Shown here: piece after piece, positions 49,401 through 63,700 of the stretch
Layout of the letters: every line of letters starts with the position of its first letter
Numbering within the stretch: the stretch's first letter is position 1
Assembly (NCBI GenBank): GCA_024362935.1
Contig: JANCRA010000001.1
Span: 50,317,501 to 50,381,500 of the forward strand
DNA length: 64,000 nucleotides
Direction: 5' to 3'
From: Setophaga petechia
Lineage: Eukaryota > Chordata > Aves > Passeriformes > Parulidae
Position numbers and translations under genes: made by a program
The notes under the pieces: model-generated
The model's input: the letters and a program-made list of their open reading frames with translations, nothing else
Databases searched by the model: none
What the model was told of the DNA's origin: nothing

Positions 49401-52400
49401 TAATGATAGCTCAAGATGAAATCTAATATCAATAAAAGGGAGGACTACTTCAGCCATTATTTCTGGTACAAAAAGACTTAGTCCCTGTTCTATGAGATCA
49501 GTAAGTACACCACCTTAAACTCTATGTTCACAGTAATAAAAATCAAATGGTTTTTTTTGGAAATATAGGCCAGAAGATGTAGAATTAAATGTAGCTTTTT
49601 TTTTTTTTTTAAAAAAAAAAGGAAACACAGTATATTGAAGAATTGCAGTGAGACATTAAAATAATAACTTCACAAATAATTGAAAATTTGTAAGAGGAAG
49701 GATCGGATAAAGTTAAAAGACTTATTGACAAGATCAACTCAAAATTTATTAACAAAGTATAATTCATACAAGCCCTAATTTTCTAGGATTCTTTATCCAA
49801 CTTGTGATGTTATACATTGGAGGCAGATGCCTGGTCCCTTATTGCCTCCAAAAATATCAATCACTGATCATATTGAGGGAAAAATTCCAAATATGAATGG
49901 AAGCATACCAGAACTAAGGATCTAAATAGTTCTTGCTACTTCCCTTATCTCCAGACCACCTGTGAGCACAGTAAGTAAGTTCTAGCTAGTAGCAGAATTT
50001 TGAAGAACACAGTGATGAAAGACTTGTTGTTAATTAAATCATTGACATGTGAACGACTGAATTTGTGCTGTGAATTATGCCTTGGATGTATACAGAAAAG
50101 AGAGCTCCTGAGAGCAGTCAAGGATATTCTAAATAGCACTTACACACGAGAGGCAACCCAAACCAGGTCACCTGAAGTCAGAGTAATGCAGTAATTCATG
50201 GAATTCTGGGAAGTAAATACAGAAACAGAGAAGTTGCAGAAGCACTTTTTGTATGACTATTCCTCCATATTATCTCCTTTATTTAGTTTTTATTTTCAAC
50301 AAGACTGAAGTTTTCTTCAGAGTTAATCACCTATGAAAAGGTAACCTTGCTGGCTTTTAAAACTCTTAACCTCCAAACATTCCTTCTTTTCAAAGAAGTT
50401 TGAAAATTCCACAGCTCTTTCATTGATTTTAACAGTTGATCAAGCCATCAAGCCATTTTGCCAGACTCCAAGAGCTGTGCTCTCCAGCCTTTCTTTGGGA
50501 TAGGCAGGAAACAGGATGAAGGGAGGACTGAGTGAAATAGAATGAAAATACTACATTAGGGCACATTTGCTACACTTAGAGGGTACAAGCACGAAAATAA
50601 TTAATAACTGAGGCTGAGCTGTTCACAGTATTAAAAACACACCACTTTGGACTTTCTGTTTTCTCTTGTAGTTTATACAAATGAAGGCCAGAAGTATAGA
50701 AAGGCACTTAGCCCATGAAATGGTGAAAAAGTGTTGGAAGGCTGGGAAGGGGAATCCCCTGTGTCAGAATCACTGCAATAAAATTCAAGAACACTTTTAC
50801 TCTCTATCCTTTTCATTTCAATAAACAGAGGAGCTGATCACTCATGATGTTCAAGATTCCCAGAGCAGAGGCTGTAAGAAACAACGGGAAAAATTTAGAA
50901 GCTATTTGGTGTAAGCAATTTTCCTATGTTCTATAATTTAAGACAATTAGATGCTTATCCTAAATTTCATTAACGACTGCTTCTAAAACATGAATCATTG
51001 CTTCTAAAATATGAAATACACAAGAAACATCTGAAATCAGGATTTATAATTCCAAGTTCCAGAAATTATGACCCTTGATGCTGTTACCACCTACCTGTAC
51101 TAAAAGATAGGTAGTAGACCTCCACCAACCTTTATTCCCCAACCAGGGTACTGCTAATTTTCTTGCCTTCCTCAGGCACTCTGTAGCATCTATTTTACCC
51201 CAATTACAGCTCAAAGCTTTGTGATGGTTGAAATAAACTCCTACCTGTCTCACATACAACTTCTTTACATAAGGAAAAGTGACTTTGATCCACTTTGACT
51301 GCAGTAGCAAATACATTAAATTTGCTATAATATTCTTAGTAGAAGAGTACTTGAATTAAATGCTCATGTTTATTTTAAGGAAGAGGTCAGACATGAGGAC
51401 CCGCTGATCCCAACTAGCTTGGAGAACCTATGAATTATTTACTATCTTTACTGTATTATCAGAATTCATATTTTTCACAAGGTCTACTCTTGGCCTTGGC
51501 TTATTTATGCCAAATACATAAGAATGAAACTCAAGGTATCAGTGGTTTATACTGGCACAAGCAGTAACAGAATAAAACAAAAATCTGTACACTGGAAGAC
51601 AAACAGTTCAGATGCCAAGTTTCTAAACAGAAATTAAATTCTGCTGTAATTTGAGATCATAAACCTATAACTTAAAATCTCATCAATATTCATTAATCTT
51701 GTGTATACACATGGAGGGTGTGGGGCATACGTGAGTAATCTCCAAAGAGGTTTCATTTAGTCAAGATTTTTCTATTTGTGTTTTTCTGAAAAAGCAGAGA
51801 CAGGATAGCATTAAAAAAAAATAGAACAGCTTCCTCTTGACCTACAAGATCTAACCAAGACTTTTGACTGAAAATTATGCGATTTGACTTATTTATACAA
51901 TTAAATCCCTATCATGCTTCATAAAACAAACTTCTTAGTTCTAGAAAAGATGCAGAAATATAAACAGGAAGTGTGTCCTCCTATTGACACTTAGTTAGAC
52001 AAAAAGTTTTATGAGAATTAAAATAGTAAGGCAAGTTCATTCTTCGCACAATTTCCTTAGCTGTAAGACATTTATTAAGATATTTTGATTGAATTCCAGT
52101 ACATGTAGTGCGTGCAGCCATCAGTGACATCTGCAAAATGCTACAGATCTTTTGAACAGGAAATACTTCATTTCCAGCAGATCTTACTTGCAATCTTGGC
52201 AAATTCCCCTCAAGCCAATGACTCACATTCATATTTGGCCTCACTTTAGTGCACTGGGAATTTTACATTCTCATCTGCACTCATGGCCTGTCTTTCACTA
52301 TTTAGATAAAAGAAAGCAAACTGACTGCACAACAACATAAGCATAGCTTTAATTTCTTGCAGTGCAACTAAAGCCCTGAGGGTTTAGTCCTCAGCAAAGA

Positions 52401-55400
52401 GAACTGGAAGCTGCAAATTAATCTGGTTGAAAGTTCCTAATATTACAAGTAGTAGGGGATCATTAAGCTCTCAGCAGTGTAGGTTGTAAATGGCCTTTTG
52501 TAAACTGTGACAACCAAATATGAACCTAGAAGATCTCATAAGACTGCTGGAATACAATATTCTGTGTGTGCCTGCCAGGAGTTCCCCTCACAGGTATAGG
52601 TCTCAGACAAATCCATGGCAAGAAGATACAGGTGTGCAACTCCGCAGTATGGATACACATGTGGCACAGTTCTACTCCAGCATAACCCATTAATCACCAA
52701 TTTAACTGTGACCAGTAATCTGACCCCCAAAAGACAAGGTCACGATCAAATTTTTGAGAAGAGTAGTACTGTCAGTATCAATACTGGATTTCAAAATATT
52801 CAGGAAGTTCAGCATTAGAGGAGAGTAAATGTGAAGGGAAGCTGACTGGTCAGAAAGCAGAAATGGATAATATCCATTCTTTTCATGATAGCTTTGAAGT
52901 GAAAACCTGTTTGTCAAAAGTAACTTTGATGAGGTAATCAGTCTCACTGTATCAATGCAGAGCAATTATTTCCTCCATCCTTGCATTTATAGAAGAGCTT
53001 ATTACATAAGGACTAAAGTACCAATGTCATTATGTACATAGCTAAAATAGATATGGGGATATAAATTTAACAGCTTCATTGCCCCTCAGTTGATGTAAGA
53101 ACAATCCACAGAACTATCTCACCTCAAGAGCCACCATATTTAGCAAACAAAGAAGAATTACTTTTGCAAACTTGTCTTTTTGCAAAGAAAATCAGTGCCA
53201 TTTTAGGATTGCTAGGCTGATTTAGTCCCCCTTTATACTCAAATACTATCTACATTTCTTTATTTACATAATCCATCACAGCATTGACTTTTCCTCATTT
53301 CAAACAGCATACTGGCTATACAAACATCCTATCATTCCTGACTATTTCAAGCATGCCTACTATTATTTCATAAAGAGTGGGTAATATCTCTAGCTTAGGC
53401 AAAGCACCATGTTTAATATGGTATGTCAGAATAAGTTCTATTCTGCATGCCATTACTTTCAACTATGTTCCCCATCTCTTTTAATAGTCAGTCATAATGG
53501 GTTTTCTTGCTTGTGTCTGACTTTATTAATTTTTACTTTTTTTTTTTTCTGTGTGGGTAACTTCAATATTCCAAGAGAATTATATCCTCCCACCTTTATA
53601 TTTTGTTAAGGTATAAAGTTGGTACTGAAATCATACTCGTTCTCTTGTGTTTTATCATCCAGATATCATCTTTTTGTTCAACATTAACCTGTGAACCACC
53701 ATGCCCAAAAAAAGCCTCTAAGTAAAATAAAAAGTAAGGCATTATTTTACTTTATGTTGCTGTAGCCTAATGCATCTTACATCTCACAATTCTTATTTCT
53801 CTCATAGGATCTAGTTCAGATGAATGAACAGTGGAAAGACCTTGCAACTGATTTAATTGAACTTTTGCCCTTCACATTAATGTTATAAATAATTCACTTA
53901 CGAAATAAGTTAGTCTATGTCTACCAGTTGACAAAGACAAATACTGCCATTTTTAAGCAAACTGCAAAGTCTCTAAATCTAAATTTAACAACAGTTAACT
54001 GAAGACTCAGGGCAAAGGTCAGAGGGAGATACAAAATCACATTTAGCAACTAATCGTCCCCAAGAGATATTACATCTAAATTTTTAGTGAAATATTGCCT
54101 CAGGGATGTTGATTAAATTTCTTCTAGATTTAAACTTGATAGAACATTAATGTGTTTCCTTTTTCCCCCCTCAAATTTACTTCTTAACAAATGTGGATGG
54201 TAAGGTGCATGTGTGTAATAACACTGAAGAGTACAAACACTGCATTGAACATATGAATAAATAATTACTTAATTAAGTAATAATTACTGCTACTGCTGGT
54301 GGTGTGTCACCTAAAAGACTGCTGTGGCTGATCTCAGCACATGAGGACAAACCCTGCTTCAAGAAATTACAAAGTCTTCTGTAATAATGAATTAACAATA
54401 GTAACAATTACTGAAGCCTTAGGGGAAAAAAAAGGTTGCTAGTTTCTTTTTTTTTTTTTTTTACACCTTTGCTTTTTTTTACCTTAACAAAAGAAAAAAC
54501 AGATTAGGGGTTTTCTGACAGTAGGCTGTGTCTGGTGGATTAAGCAACAGCAGCTCCTGTGTGAAAATAATTCTCCTAAGACATTTTTGCTGGTTGATTG
54601 ATGGCCTAAGTATGACTTGGTTCCAGGAACAGGGAGAAATCCAGAAAACAGATTCATAAAAATGATAAAAATGCTTTTCTGTGTATCACTAACAGTATAC
54701 TATCAAGGAAATTCATATGTACCTGGCATTTTTAATTCAGTTTTAAAATCTATTTCAAATACGTACATGAACTCAAGCATATATACATTAAATCAATTTT
54801 TGTGAATTCAAGCAAAAAATTTCATTTAAAAATTTTTATAAAGCATTCAGAAGTCTGTCTCTACTGAATACAGTAAGATTTTGGCATTATTTCTACTGAA
54901 ATAAAGATTTACTGCTTTATAAATTTCATAATGCTTCCCTCTATTTAAGACTTTAATAATTAGTTTCAAGGATTTTCTTTCTCTTTGCAAAGAATTCTGT
55001 ACAACTTGTGCTGGCTTCTGTGGGAATGAATAATTGGAGAGTGGGAAAACCCCTCATCAAGCAGGGGTTTTGTTGTTTCCCACCTTACACATCAACCCAC
55101 CTTGACCAAATGCACACAACCCCTTTTCTTCCTACTGAAAACTCCATCTGAGTGGCAGAGGTGTTTGGGTGAAGAAAGTAGCATGGCCAGGATTTCTGGA
55201 CCATTGACTAAAATACATCAGTCGATGTGGATTTCCAACACATTCAGAGCACAGAAAACCCACAGTACTTAAGCAGGACAGACAATGCTCTCCAGTGCCA
55301 GCCAACAGAATTTAGGGACAGTCAAGGTGCACTTCTGGAAGGTGAGTTTTGGCAGCTGCAGTCTCTGAGCAGAGCTGTGAAATCTTCCGTTGCAAATGCA

Positions 55401-58400
55401 AAAGTGAGGTAAGAGCAAGTGAAGTTCTAGTATGCAAAACAATGATTCGGTACAACTAGGTTTTTAATTCTGTAAATTAATTTCAACAATTTTCTCCTTA
55501 TGGCGTGAAATTCTGTAAGTTTATTTACACCTCTGAATTTTAGTACTAAGTAGAATAAAAAAATCCAAAACATTCAATATTTTTCTTCTACAAAGAAAAT
55601 GTAAAATTTTAAATGTAATCAATGCGTCAAACCCATGTTCAGGTGAAGTCTGTTCATCAGCGGCTCCACTGCTCATAAACCCTGCAAGATCTTAAAAACT
55701 ACTCTGAGAAAAATTATATTGGTAGACAAGACACAGCAGTAAAAAAGTGAGAGTGCTGAGTAGTAATGTATTTAAAATATAAAAAAACTAAAAATCAAAA
55801 ATCTTAAGAAGAAAAAATGTCTCTTGACTATAGCCGATATATTCTCACAGAATGCTGAATTCATCTAAAGAAGCCTCACACTTTCACTGCTGTGAAGAAT
55901 GTCACATTCAATATTTTACTTTCTCCAGCTGTTGAAACACCACATTATGTGATTTAGAGTCAGTCACAAATTTAGATTAACCCAAAGCCTTTCATTACCA
56001 GAAGGTCTGGTCTCAGTACAGAGCTATTAATGGGCCTCAAAAATAATCCAGTATAGATGTTTGGGTTATGTAGAGTTGTTCTCTTTATAGGATAATATAG
56101 AATAAAATGTTAAAGCAGTGGACTTCATTGAGTCTCTAGAAAGAGGAAATGGAGGAAGTTTTTACTTTGTTGAGTCAAGGAGTTATTAACAGACATGGCA
56201 ACTTCAGGAGATGACACCTGATCCCAAAAACCAGTGAGCCATGCCAGTTCCTCCTTTAGAAACTCAAAATTATCTAGAAATACGAAGTGGGATTCATCCT
56301 AGAAGATCCCTCCCAGGTTACTGTGTAATCACATCCCAAATTCACAAATCAAAGTAAATGAAACATGCAGAAGTAAAAACTTCCCCATTTCTCTAAGAGC
56401 TGTGCATAAGTTCCTCAAATGAAAAAAGATGCAACAAGCAGGGGATCTGCTGCAGCTGCAACAGCACCACAGGAGCATGCAATGATTGCTTCCATTGCTA
56501 CTGCAGGTACCACGAATCACTGAGCAAGCTGATGCCAGAAGAGAAGGGGATTGCTCTGGGGCCAGGAGCTCCAGGAAAAACTCCTGCAGCCAGTACAATG
56601 CCCAGAAAGGCACAATGGAACCAAGTAAGTTACAGAGACAGGTAAGCCCAGACACATACACATTCCAAGGAGGAACATGAAATGTAGGCATTCTAAACAC
56701 ACAGAGGAGCCAAAATTTTGGCTCTCTGCTTCAGAATATAAAGTGACTGAAAGGAAAACATTCTTTGCCTACTCAATTTACTTCCTCAGCCTTCATTAAA
56801 AAGAAAAAATTAAAGGGCAAAGAAACTGTTCTCTCTAGTTTTACATTAATGCAGAATGGAGTCTATCAAATGGAAAAAGAATTATAGCTCCGAGCAAATT
56901 TTATTGGAAATTCTTTGAAAAAAATAGATATAGTTAGTCCTTGTAATTTAAAAAAATATGCAATTTTCAGTTGGAAGGGAATCATGTTACTAAAATAGCA
57001 TTTTGTTTTTATAAAGGACAAGAGAATCCATTAAAAGTTTGAAACAGAAGCAAAATATTTTGAGGATATCCAGCTTATACTTAGTTCAACATCTGCCAAT
57101 AAAGGCTTTAATTCCAAATTGGAAGAAAATAGTTTTAAACTGCCAAGTAACCAAAGCGTAATAATGCAATTGCATTATACTCAGGCTTTCTGAAATGTTT
57201 ATTCAAATGCTACAAGTTGAACTGTGAAGAACACTGTATGTTGTAGGAATCAGTGAGATTTAGGTAACTTGAGTATTTAAACTGTAGCTCTTAAAGGGAC
57301 AATAAATTTGAGATTACTGTACAAATCAAGATACGTATCAGCTCATCATATGGGAGTTACAAAATTGTATTAGTTACAGGAAAACATCTCTTATGAGCTC
57401 ACAGTCTAAGTATATGCAAAGAAAGCACAGGCAAATTTAAAGTCATACTAACTTTAATGCAGAACAGAACTATAAAAAGAACTTGCCAGGTTACTGGTTG
57501 AAATAAAGAGGGCTCATTAATAATAAAATATTAGCCTCTTCTCATCTGTCTTCACCAGAGTGCTATTCACACTGCTGTTCTGCTTTAAAACTGACAGGCA
57601 CAAAGCAAGAGTGAGTGATGCCATTTTAGTCAGGAAGAATGCAAAATACTAAGATTCTGGATCTAAGTAGGAACAAAGATACAAGGAAAAGGGATTTCTC
57701 CATCTTCAGAACCTAACAAAGGCTTTGACTGGAAAACAGGTCATTGTTAGGCCAGCCAGTGCCCTTTTCAATATCATCTTCCCTGAAACTTCTCCAGATG
57801 CAGAGCCCAAATCTGAACACCACTCACACAAAGAGAAACAACGTCTTCCACGCTCAACAGACAAATGCATTCAGTGATGTGAAGGTCCATGTTGCTGACA
57901 GACTTTAACACCGTGTCACTGGTAATACAAAATGCCAGAGCCTATTATTTAATCTGTGATTTTCAGACTCTTTCTTCAACCTAATTAAGAAATACCACCC
58001 ACTAAGAAGTTGAAAAGTTTATTTTCACAGAAAACTGGATATTCTGTATCTTTTCTCTAGCTAAAACTTACAATAGTAAGAAGTCCGCCATCAACTCAGC
58101 ATTCAGTACTGCTGACCTGCATACCTAAGTGTAAACATTTGTATTCTTCAAAAGTGCAGAATGACATGCCTGAGCCCATTACAGTCTCCTGGGCAGAAAC
58201 TAAACATTTCACAAAGAGAACTATAAACAATGAAAGCTTAGCTTTAAATGGGTGTGAAGCTGCAGAAGAAACCACTGGAAGCCCCATTTTAGAATTGTGC
58301 CAAGCATTGGTGGTTATTTTCCATAATATGTTGAAATTTGCCGTCTTTCTGCATGTTGTTAAAGTCATCTTTATCCAAAGTGTAATCCCACAGGCACATA

Positions 58401-59330
58401 AAAGTTACTGTAAAAAGCCAAACTTAATTTGTAAAACATCTGATGGTGCCAGCTAGCAGGTCTTTTCCCCACTTTCTCAGAGTCTGTCCCTGTGGCCCTG
58501 CTGCTCTGTTTGCTGAAACCACAATTTGGTATCTGTTTTCTCTCTGAAGTGACAGAAACTGTGCTGTTAAGACAAATGCTTTTAGGGAACATGCAAATCT
58601 CTCTAGTAAGCAAAGACATGCAAATGCATACATTCCACTACTGAACAAATGCAATGTTCCAAACTCATCAAGGGTAACCCAGGGGGCAGTGCTTGGCTTA
58701 AAGAAAATGCACAGGAGCAGCTGTGGGGGGAGTCTGTCCAGTTGCCTGTGCTTCAGTCAAAGCATGCCAGCATAGCTGGTGAGCCTAAAGCATTTCAGAT
58801 TTCATCTAAACTACGGCTACAAAATTATGTTATTCTAAACTTAATCAATGCCCTTTAAATTGGAAAAAAAAATCCCCAAGGCCATTATTCAAGAAGGAGC
58901 TCTTTTTTTTTTAATCTTGCTTTACCCACTTGCTCTCTAGTGTTGATTTATCAGGTTTCCTACTAAAAATTCTCTCAAATGAGAAACTAAAGCAACTGAA
59001 CAATATTTGCATAGAAACAACTTCACTGGGGTTCATGAAGCTTAACTTGATGGCTCTCCTATGATTTATGCAATTGTTACCAGCAATAGGGAGAGCAAAG
59101 GGGAAGAAAATTTGTGAAAGAACAATGTCTATAAACTTGACTGGCACAAATGCTCTTCTCGCTTTCTTCTGTGTGAAGACTTGTTTTCATCTGAACTACA
59201 GAATATTTCAGAGAACCGAATGTGATCTGACAGCTAATCTTAAATTGTGTCACTATATAAAAAAAGGGGAACAAAAAAAAAGGCCACAGACACTATATTA
59301 TCTGTCATACTTGGAGGAAGTTGTATAGGG
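46438..59330. other. Long intronic stretch without recognised interspersed repeats
   Basis: Nearly 13 kb in which I recognise no transposon or exon. It holds homopolymer runs (A18 at 48439-48456, T15A10 at 49596-49620, T16 at 54447-54462), an 18-bp perfect palindrome at 54264-54281 (ATTACTTAATTAAGTAAT) and a small hairpin at 55041-55083. Open frames up to 123 codons (56329-56700, minus) show no domain. Confidence 0.5.
49596..49620. repeat. T15A10 tract
   Basis: A run of 15 T followed directly by 10 A. It is self-complementary and likely to be unstable in length or prone to sequencing error. Confidence 0.9.
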
Positions 59331-60176
59331 TTGGAGCAACTCTCCCACCAAGACAGGCTGAGAGAGCTGGGGTGATTCAGAGTGGAGAACAGAAAGGTAC
59401 AGGAATATCTAATAGCAGCCTTCCAGTAGTTAAAGGGAGCCTAAAAGAAAGCCAGAGAGGGATTTTCTAGGCGGCCAGGTAGTGGCAGGACAACAGGCAA
59501 TGGCTTCAAACTCAAAGGGTAGGTTTAGGTTAGATACTAGGAAGAAAATCATTGCTGAGACTGATGGGACACTGGAGCAGAGAAGCTGTGGTTGTCCCAT
59601 CTCCAGGAGTGTTCAAGGCCAGGTTGGCTGGGGCCCTGGTCTAGAGGAAGCTGTCCCTGCCAACAGCAGGAGGGTTGGAACTAGATGACCTTTTTTATAG
59701 GAATGTTCCCCTTGTTGACAGAGTGCAAAACTATCCTTTGTCTCCTTAAAAAGGAAAAAGGCCCAAAAGTTTCTCTCCTCAATTAGGTAAAAAGACACCT
59801 CATAGGACTTGGGGGAACTTCACCTCAAATTTAAGGATAGCAAATTGGACAGAAGCCAAAAAGTCCTGCCTAAGGAACTTACTCAAAAAATTAAAGAACA
59901 GAGAAACTAATGGCTTTTGTGAGGTGTTTTATCAGGAGCAAGAATCTCTCACACCTGGCTCGGTTTTTCTCTGTAAAGAGCTTTGTTGTTATGCCTTTTA
60001 TTAAAACTTTTCTGTTTCCAACACTACCACAGAAGCCATCCTGCTGATTTTATGCCTTCTAAGGTAGCTGAGCTCTCTCACGTGTGATATAGATCTCCAA
60101 GAGCTTATGAGGCCTGGCTTGAGAAGACCCTATATCAACCTTGAAGGTCCCTTCCAACCCAAACCATTGTTTTCTA
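59331..60176 (+). mobile_element. CR1 LINE 3' fragment split by an LTR-like insertion
   Basis: Sense CR1: TTGGAGCAACTCTCCCACCA, AGACAGGCTGAGAGAGCTGG, CAGCCTTCCAGTAGTTAAAG, GTTCAAGGCCAGGTTGGCTG and GGGTTGGAACTAGATGACCTT. The last ~40 bp of the element, GAAGGTCCCTTCCAACCCAA and ACCATT, resume at 60143 after a 445-bp insertion. CR1 sequence occupies 59331-59692 and 60138-60176. Confidence 0.93.
59693..60137 (+). mobile_element. Probable solo LTR, 445 bp, nested in CR1
   Basis: The block is flanked by a perfect 5-bp duplication, ACCTT at 59688-59692 and 60138-60142, and removing it restores a continuous CR1 end. Its ends form an imperfect inverted repeat (TTTTATAGG at the left, TGATATAGG as the complement of the right), so the left TG may have mutated to TT. 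It contains ATTAAA at 60000-60005, about 130 bp before the right end, suggesting + orientation with a short U5. A 5-bp duplication fits ERVL- or gammaretrovirus-like elements. No retroviral coding sequence is present. A non-LTR origin is possible but less likely. Confidence 0.65.
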
Positions 60177-60225
60177 AACTAATACATAATGTAAGCAGTC
60201 ACTGAAAAGATTGCTTGATGTATTA

Positions 60226-60774
60226 TGAAGTCTTTCTTGAGATCCCTCCTTCCCTAATGAATTGGTATATCTGGGGAAATAGAGAACCATCAGGCCCCTT
60301 TCTCATGCTCAGAGTACATTTACAGACAGGAGTTTTGGGGTCTCAAGGTTGAGTTTTTATGTTTACTGTACTGCTTTAGTATGTAGTTCTGAGCTTCATA
60401 TTAGAAGATGGTAAGCTCTCTTGACAGGGTGGGTAGACAAAACAATTCCTTCTCTAGCTGGGGACCAAGGAAAAATGATCCAGATTCCACACCCAAGAGC
60501 ATAAACAATGGTGGACCGAAGACAGAAAAACAAGAAGGATAGGAGTTCATCACCTAAAGCTAAAATTAGACAATTAACTCCAACATGCAAATGGACCAGA
60601 ACTTATAAAAGTGAGAGACCTCGTGACTGGTTGTCCATTTTTATGACCATTTTGGGTTCAGTTTGGGTGTAGCCCTGGTTGGGCACTTGTACTGTCCCTA
60701 GGGCGTATCCATTGAGGCCTTCAAATAAATACCTACTTTAACTCTGTCCAGCCTCTGTTCTAGGTCAGCCTTCA
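60226..60774 (+). mobile_element. Probable solo LTR with TATA box and poly-A signal
   Basis: The sequence has the order of an LTR on the + strand: TATAAAA at 60604-60610, AATAAA at 60724-60729 about 120 bp later, then a short U5-like tail ending ...CCTTCA. TGAAG at 60226 and the complement of CTTCA at 60770-60774 form a possible 5-bp terminal inverted repeat, which is why I place the edges there. No target duplication is visible, so both edges are uncertain. No gag, pol or env sequence adjoins it. Confidence 0.55.
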
Positions 60775-63700
60775 CAAGGCACCAGTTCCACTGTCACATG
60801 AAGACATCATCAAGCAAGATGCCACAAAAATGCCTCTAAGCACTGTGCCCCATGTCATGTTAGAATCACTTCCCCCTGAACCACCAGGTGCATGAATGAA
60901 CTCACAAACCAAAAATTTCTACTGAATATGTCCTGCTTTCAAATTGCACAGGCTTTTGTTTTCAGAATTGAGACAAAAGCCCTTCAAAGAGAGTGAAGCA
61001 CAGTGTCAGACATTGCTCCATTTCAACACTCTACATGAACAGTTCAAGGACAAGTGTTAATTGGTTGAGACACAAAGTGTCCTCTGGCTTAGGATAGCCT
61101 AATATGTACTTTGGTGCCTATAAAAAGAGAGATCCCAGGTAAAAATCTAACAATTATTCTAACATCTTGCCCACAATAAAAACAGCAAAAGACAGCATTT
61201 TATCAAGCAAAATTCCACAAGGTTTCAATACAACTGACTGGACAAACAAACTTTAAAAACTTTGGAAATAAATCTTCTGTTTCCATAAGTACTCAAGCAG
61301 GGTAGTAAACAGAATCTCCACACACCTAGAAGCTTGGGTTCTTTGCAACCTTCCATTCAGCCACAAAACACATTCAGCTTAGCATGCACCCTAATCACAC
61401 ATACTCAAAAATTTCTTACTTGTAGAATTGCAGTAGCTGTCATCTAGCTGTACACTTCACTGGGTGCAGTGAAACCTAAGAGCTCAAGTATTTGAAGCAG
61501 AAGCATTTGTAGTGCTTTGTACTTCCAGGAACTTTGGAAAACATTTCCTCTGGCAAATGTAATATACATTTTATCCTTTTATTTCAACACCTGATTTTAG
61601 TAGTATTTTAGAAAGTTATAGGGATTTTTACATCAACTTTTTGGAAGAGATTTTTACATCAAACCATTCTGCAACTGATTTTGCAATCACAACAACTCTT
61701 TTGGAGGAAATGCTAATAATATAGATGATGCAAAGCAGGCTGATACAAAGAACAAGGAGCTTGAACATAATACTTGCATGTAACATTTATCCAAGGCCAG
61801 CCTATGAAGACTAGGAAGGGATGTACAAACCAAACACCATTTGCACTAATATCATATAACAAGTAACTTTACTACCATAATCAGTCTTTCTTACCTAGGT
61901 TATTTGTTCATCAAAATATTTCCTGTGGTTACCAGTTTTGAACACTCCTGTTCCAGAGATGTGTTTCAATCAATTCCATTCCTGCTAGGATCTGTCACCA
62001 CAAAGCATACTAACTTCATGAATTCTGTTGCTCCTAAAAAACCTGATAGAAAGCATTATGAAACAGTATTACTCTGGTTTTTTTTTAGAAAAGCTATGGC
62101 ACAAAATACAAGGTGACTTTTGCATCAAGTAAACGCTTCTGAATGTGGTTCAGTCTCCACTATAAGGTGCCTGTTTTCCCTGTTGCCAGCTTAATAGTTT
62201 GCCTGTAGTAGACCTTCAGATCTGCTAGACTACCTTCTTTTAAACACTTTCTTTTTAGATTTTTCACAGTGATACATTTAATCTGCAACCAAAGATGAAA
62301 ATACATCATAGAAATTGATCAAATGCATTCTGGACTGGACACATGAACTATATCCTAACAGTTACCATTCAGGTTTGCTCTGAGATGCAGAGGTTAGAAG
62401 TAAACAGCAGCCCAGAGGCCATTTGCAGTCAGTCTGGACCACTCGTGCTTAGGTTTGATTTCCACAAAAACCGTGGCAGGTTCAGGAGGACAGGGATGAT
62501 GTGTACACAGCTGCCACCTCCACAAAGAGACTGGACACAGCTGCAGCCTTCCCAGGAAGGGAGGCACCCTCTTGTACGCACAACCCTCTTCCCTTCACAA
62601 GCTAACCCCACAATTCACCTTTGCCTCTCGCTTGGGCGTGAATTCTGACATTTTGAGAAGCCTGGGCTGTCTATTATTACACTCAAAACAGGTTAGATAA
62701 CACCCCTCCTCTTGGCAATTGCTGCTAAAAGGTTCTTTGTTCTCTCAGGGCTTTATCTGGTTTAGGTTGTGCTCTAGAGGACAAGGGAGGCAGTAACTGT
62801 TCATGTATTTTTTCATTATTTCTTCTTTAAGAAACTCAATCTTAACACTACAGTCTTCTCAAGCTTCCCTTTCTCTTTATACAGGACAGTTTCTGCTTAT
62901 CCCTCTACTACCTACCCAAATGAATCTTGGAGATCCTCTTATACTTCAGCCCACTCTAGGATTAGAAAATGAGGGCAAGTAATGACTCCTGGTTTGCATC
63001 TATCCTTACACCTTGCTTATATTCAAAACAAGAAAAATTAGAAGTGTAGAGTCCCAACAAAAAGACATCTGAAAATCAAGATTTTAAAATGCAAAGCACA
63101 ACATTTCAGTATGGCCAGCAACAGAAGGGTCTAACAAGGTGCCTACAAAATCTGTTTTGTATTATCACTTTATAACTATAACCTTGGCACTTGCACAGAT
63201 TATGAGATTCCGCAGCTCTAAACAGGAAACAAAGAGGCAAACAAAAAACCCAAACACACCAACAAACCTGATCTAAGGTAGTCAAAGTTTATTCACATAA
63301 ATAGTGATCCAATATAACCTGTCAGTATCTAAAAAGCACAATAATTCTTGTCACATCAGTTTATTAGTCTGCCAGTCAGCTTTGTCTTACTTTCCAGTAG
63401 CAATGGCAACAATTGGATTTTAAATATATTTATTTTCCTTTGGCAGCTCTACATATGCACCTGCATATTGACACAATTGTAAAGAACAAAAAATATCCAG
63501 CTATATGTGCAAACAAATAGGTGACATATTTTTGTGAGGAATAATGGGCACTAACTTGTCCTGCTAGAGAGAAAGAATCATTTACTCTCATGAAGAGTCA
63601 GTCAAATCTCACAGGAAATATGTGGTGCTAGATTGTGATCTTCAGTTTCCTATCATGGGAAATACTTCAGTGCAGGAAAAGAAACAAAAGCCATGACAAA

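Noticed and set aside
56329..56700. 123-codon minus-strand frame rich in Cys and Leu
   Set aside because: No start context, domain or splice signals. The cysteines come from a GCA/TGC-rich stretch, and frames on both strands are open.
62343..62648. 101-codon + strand frame in a GC-richer block as a CCSER1 or other exon
   Set aside because: Wrong strand for CCSER1, no family resemblance in either strand's translation, and no convincing splice pair.
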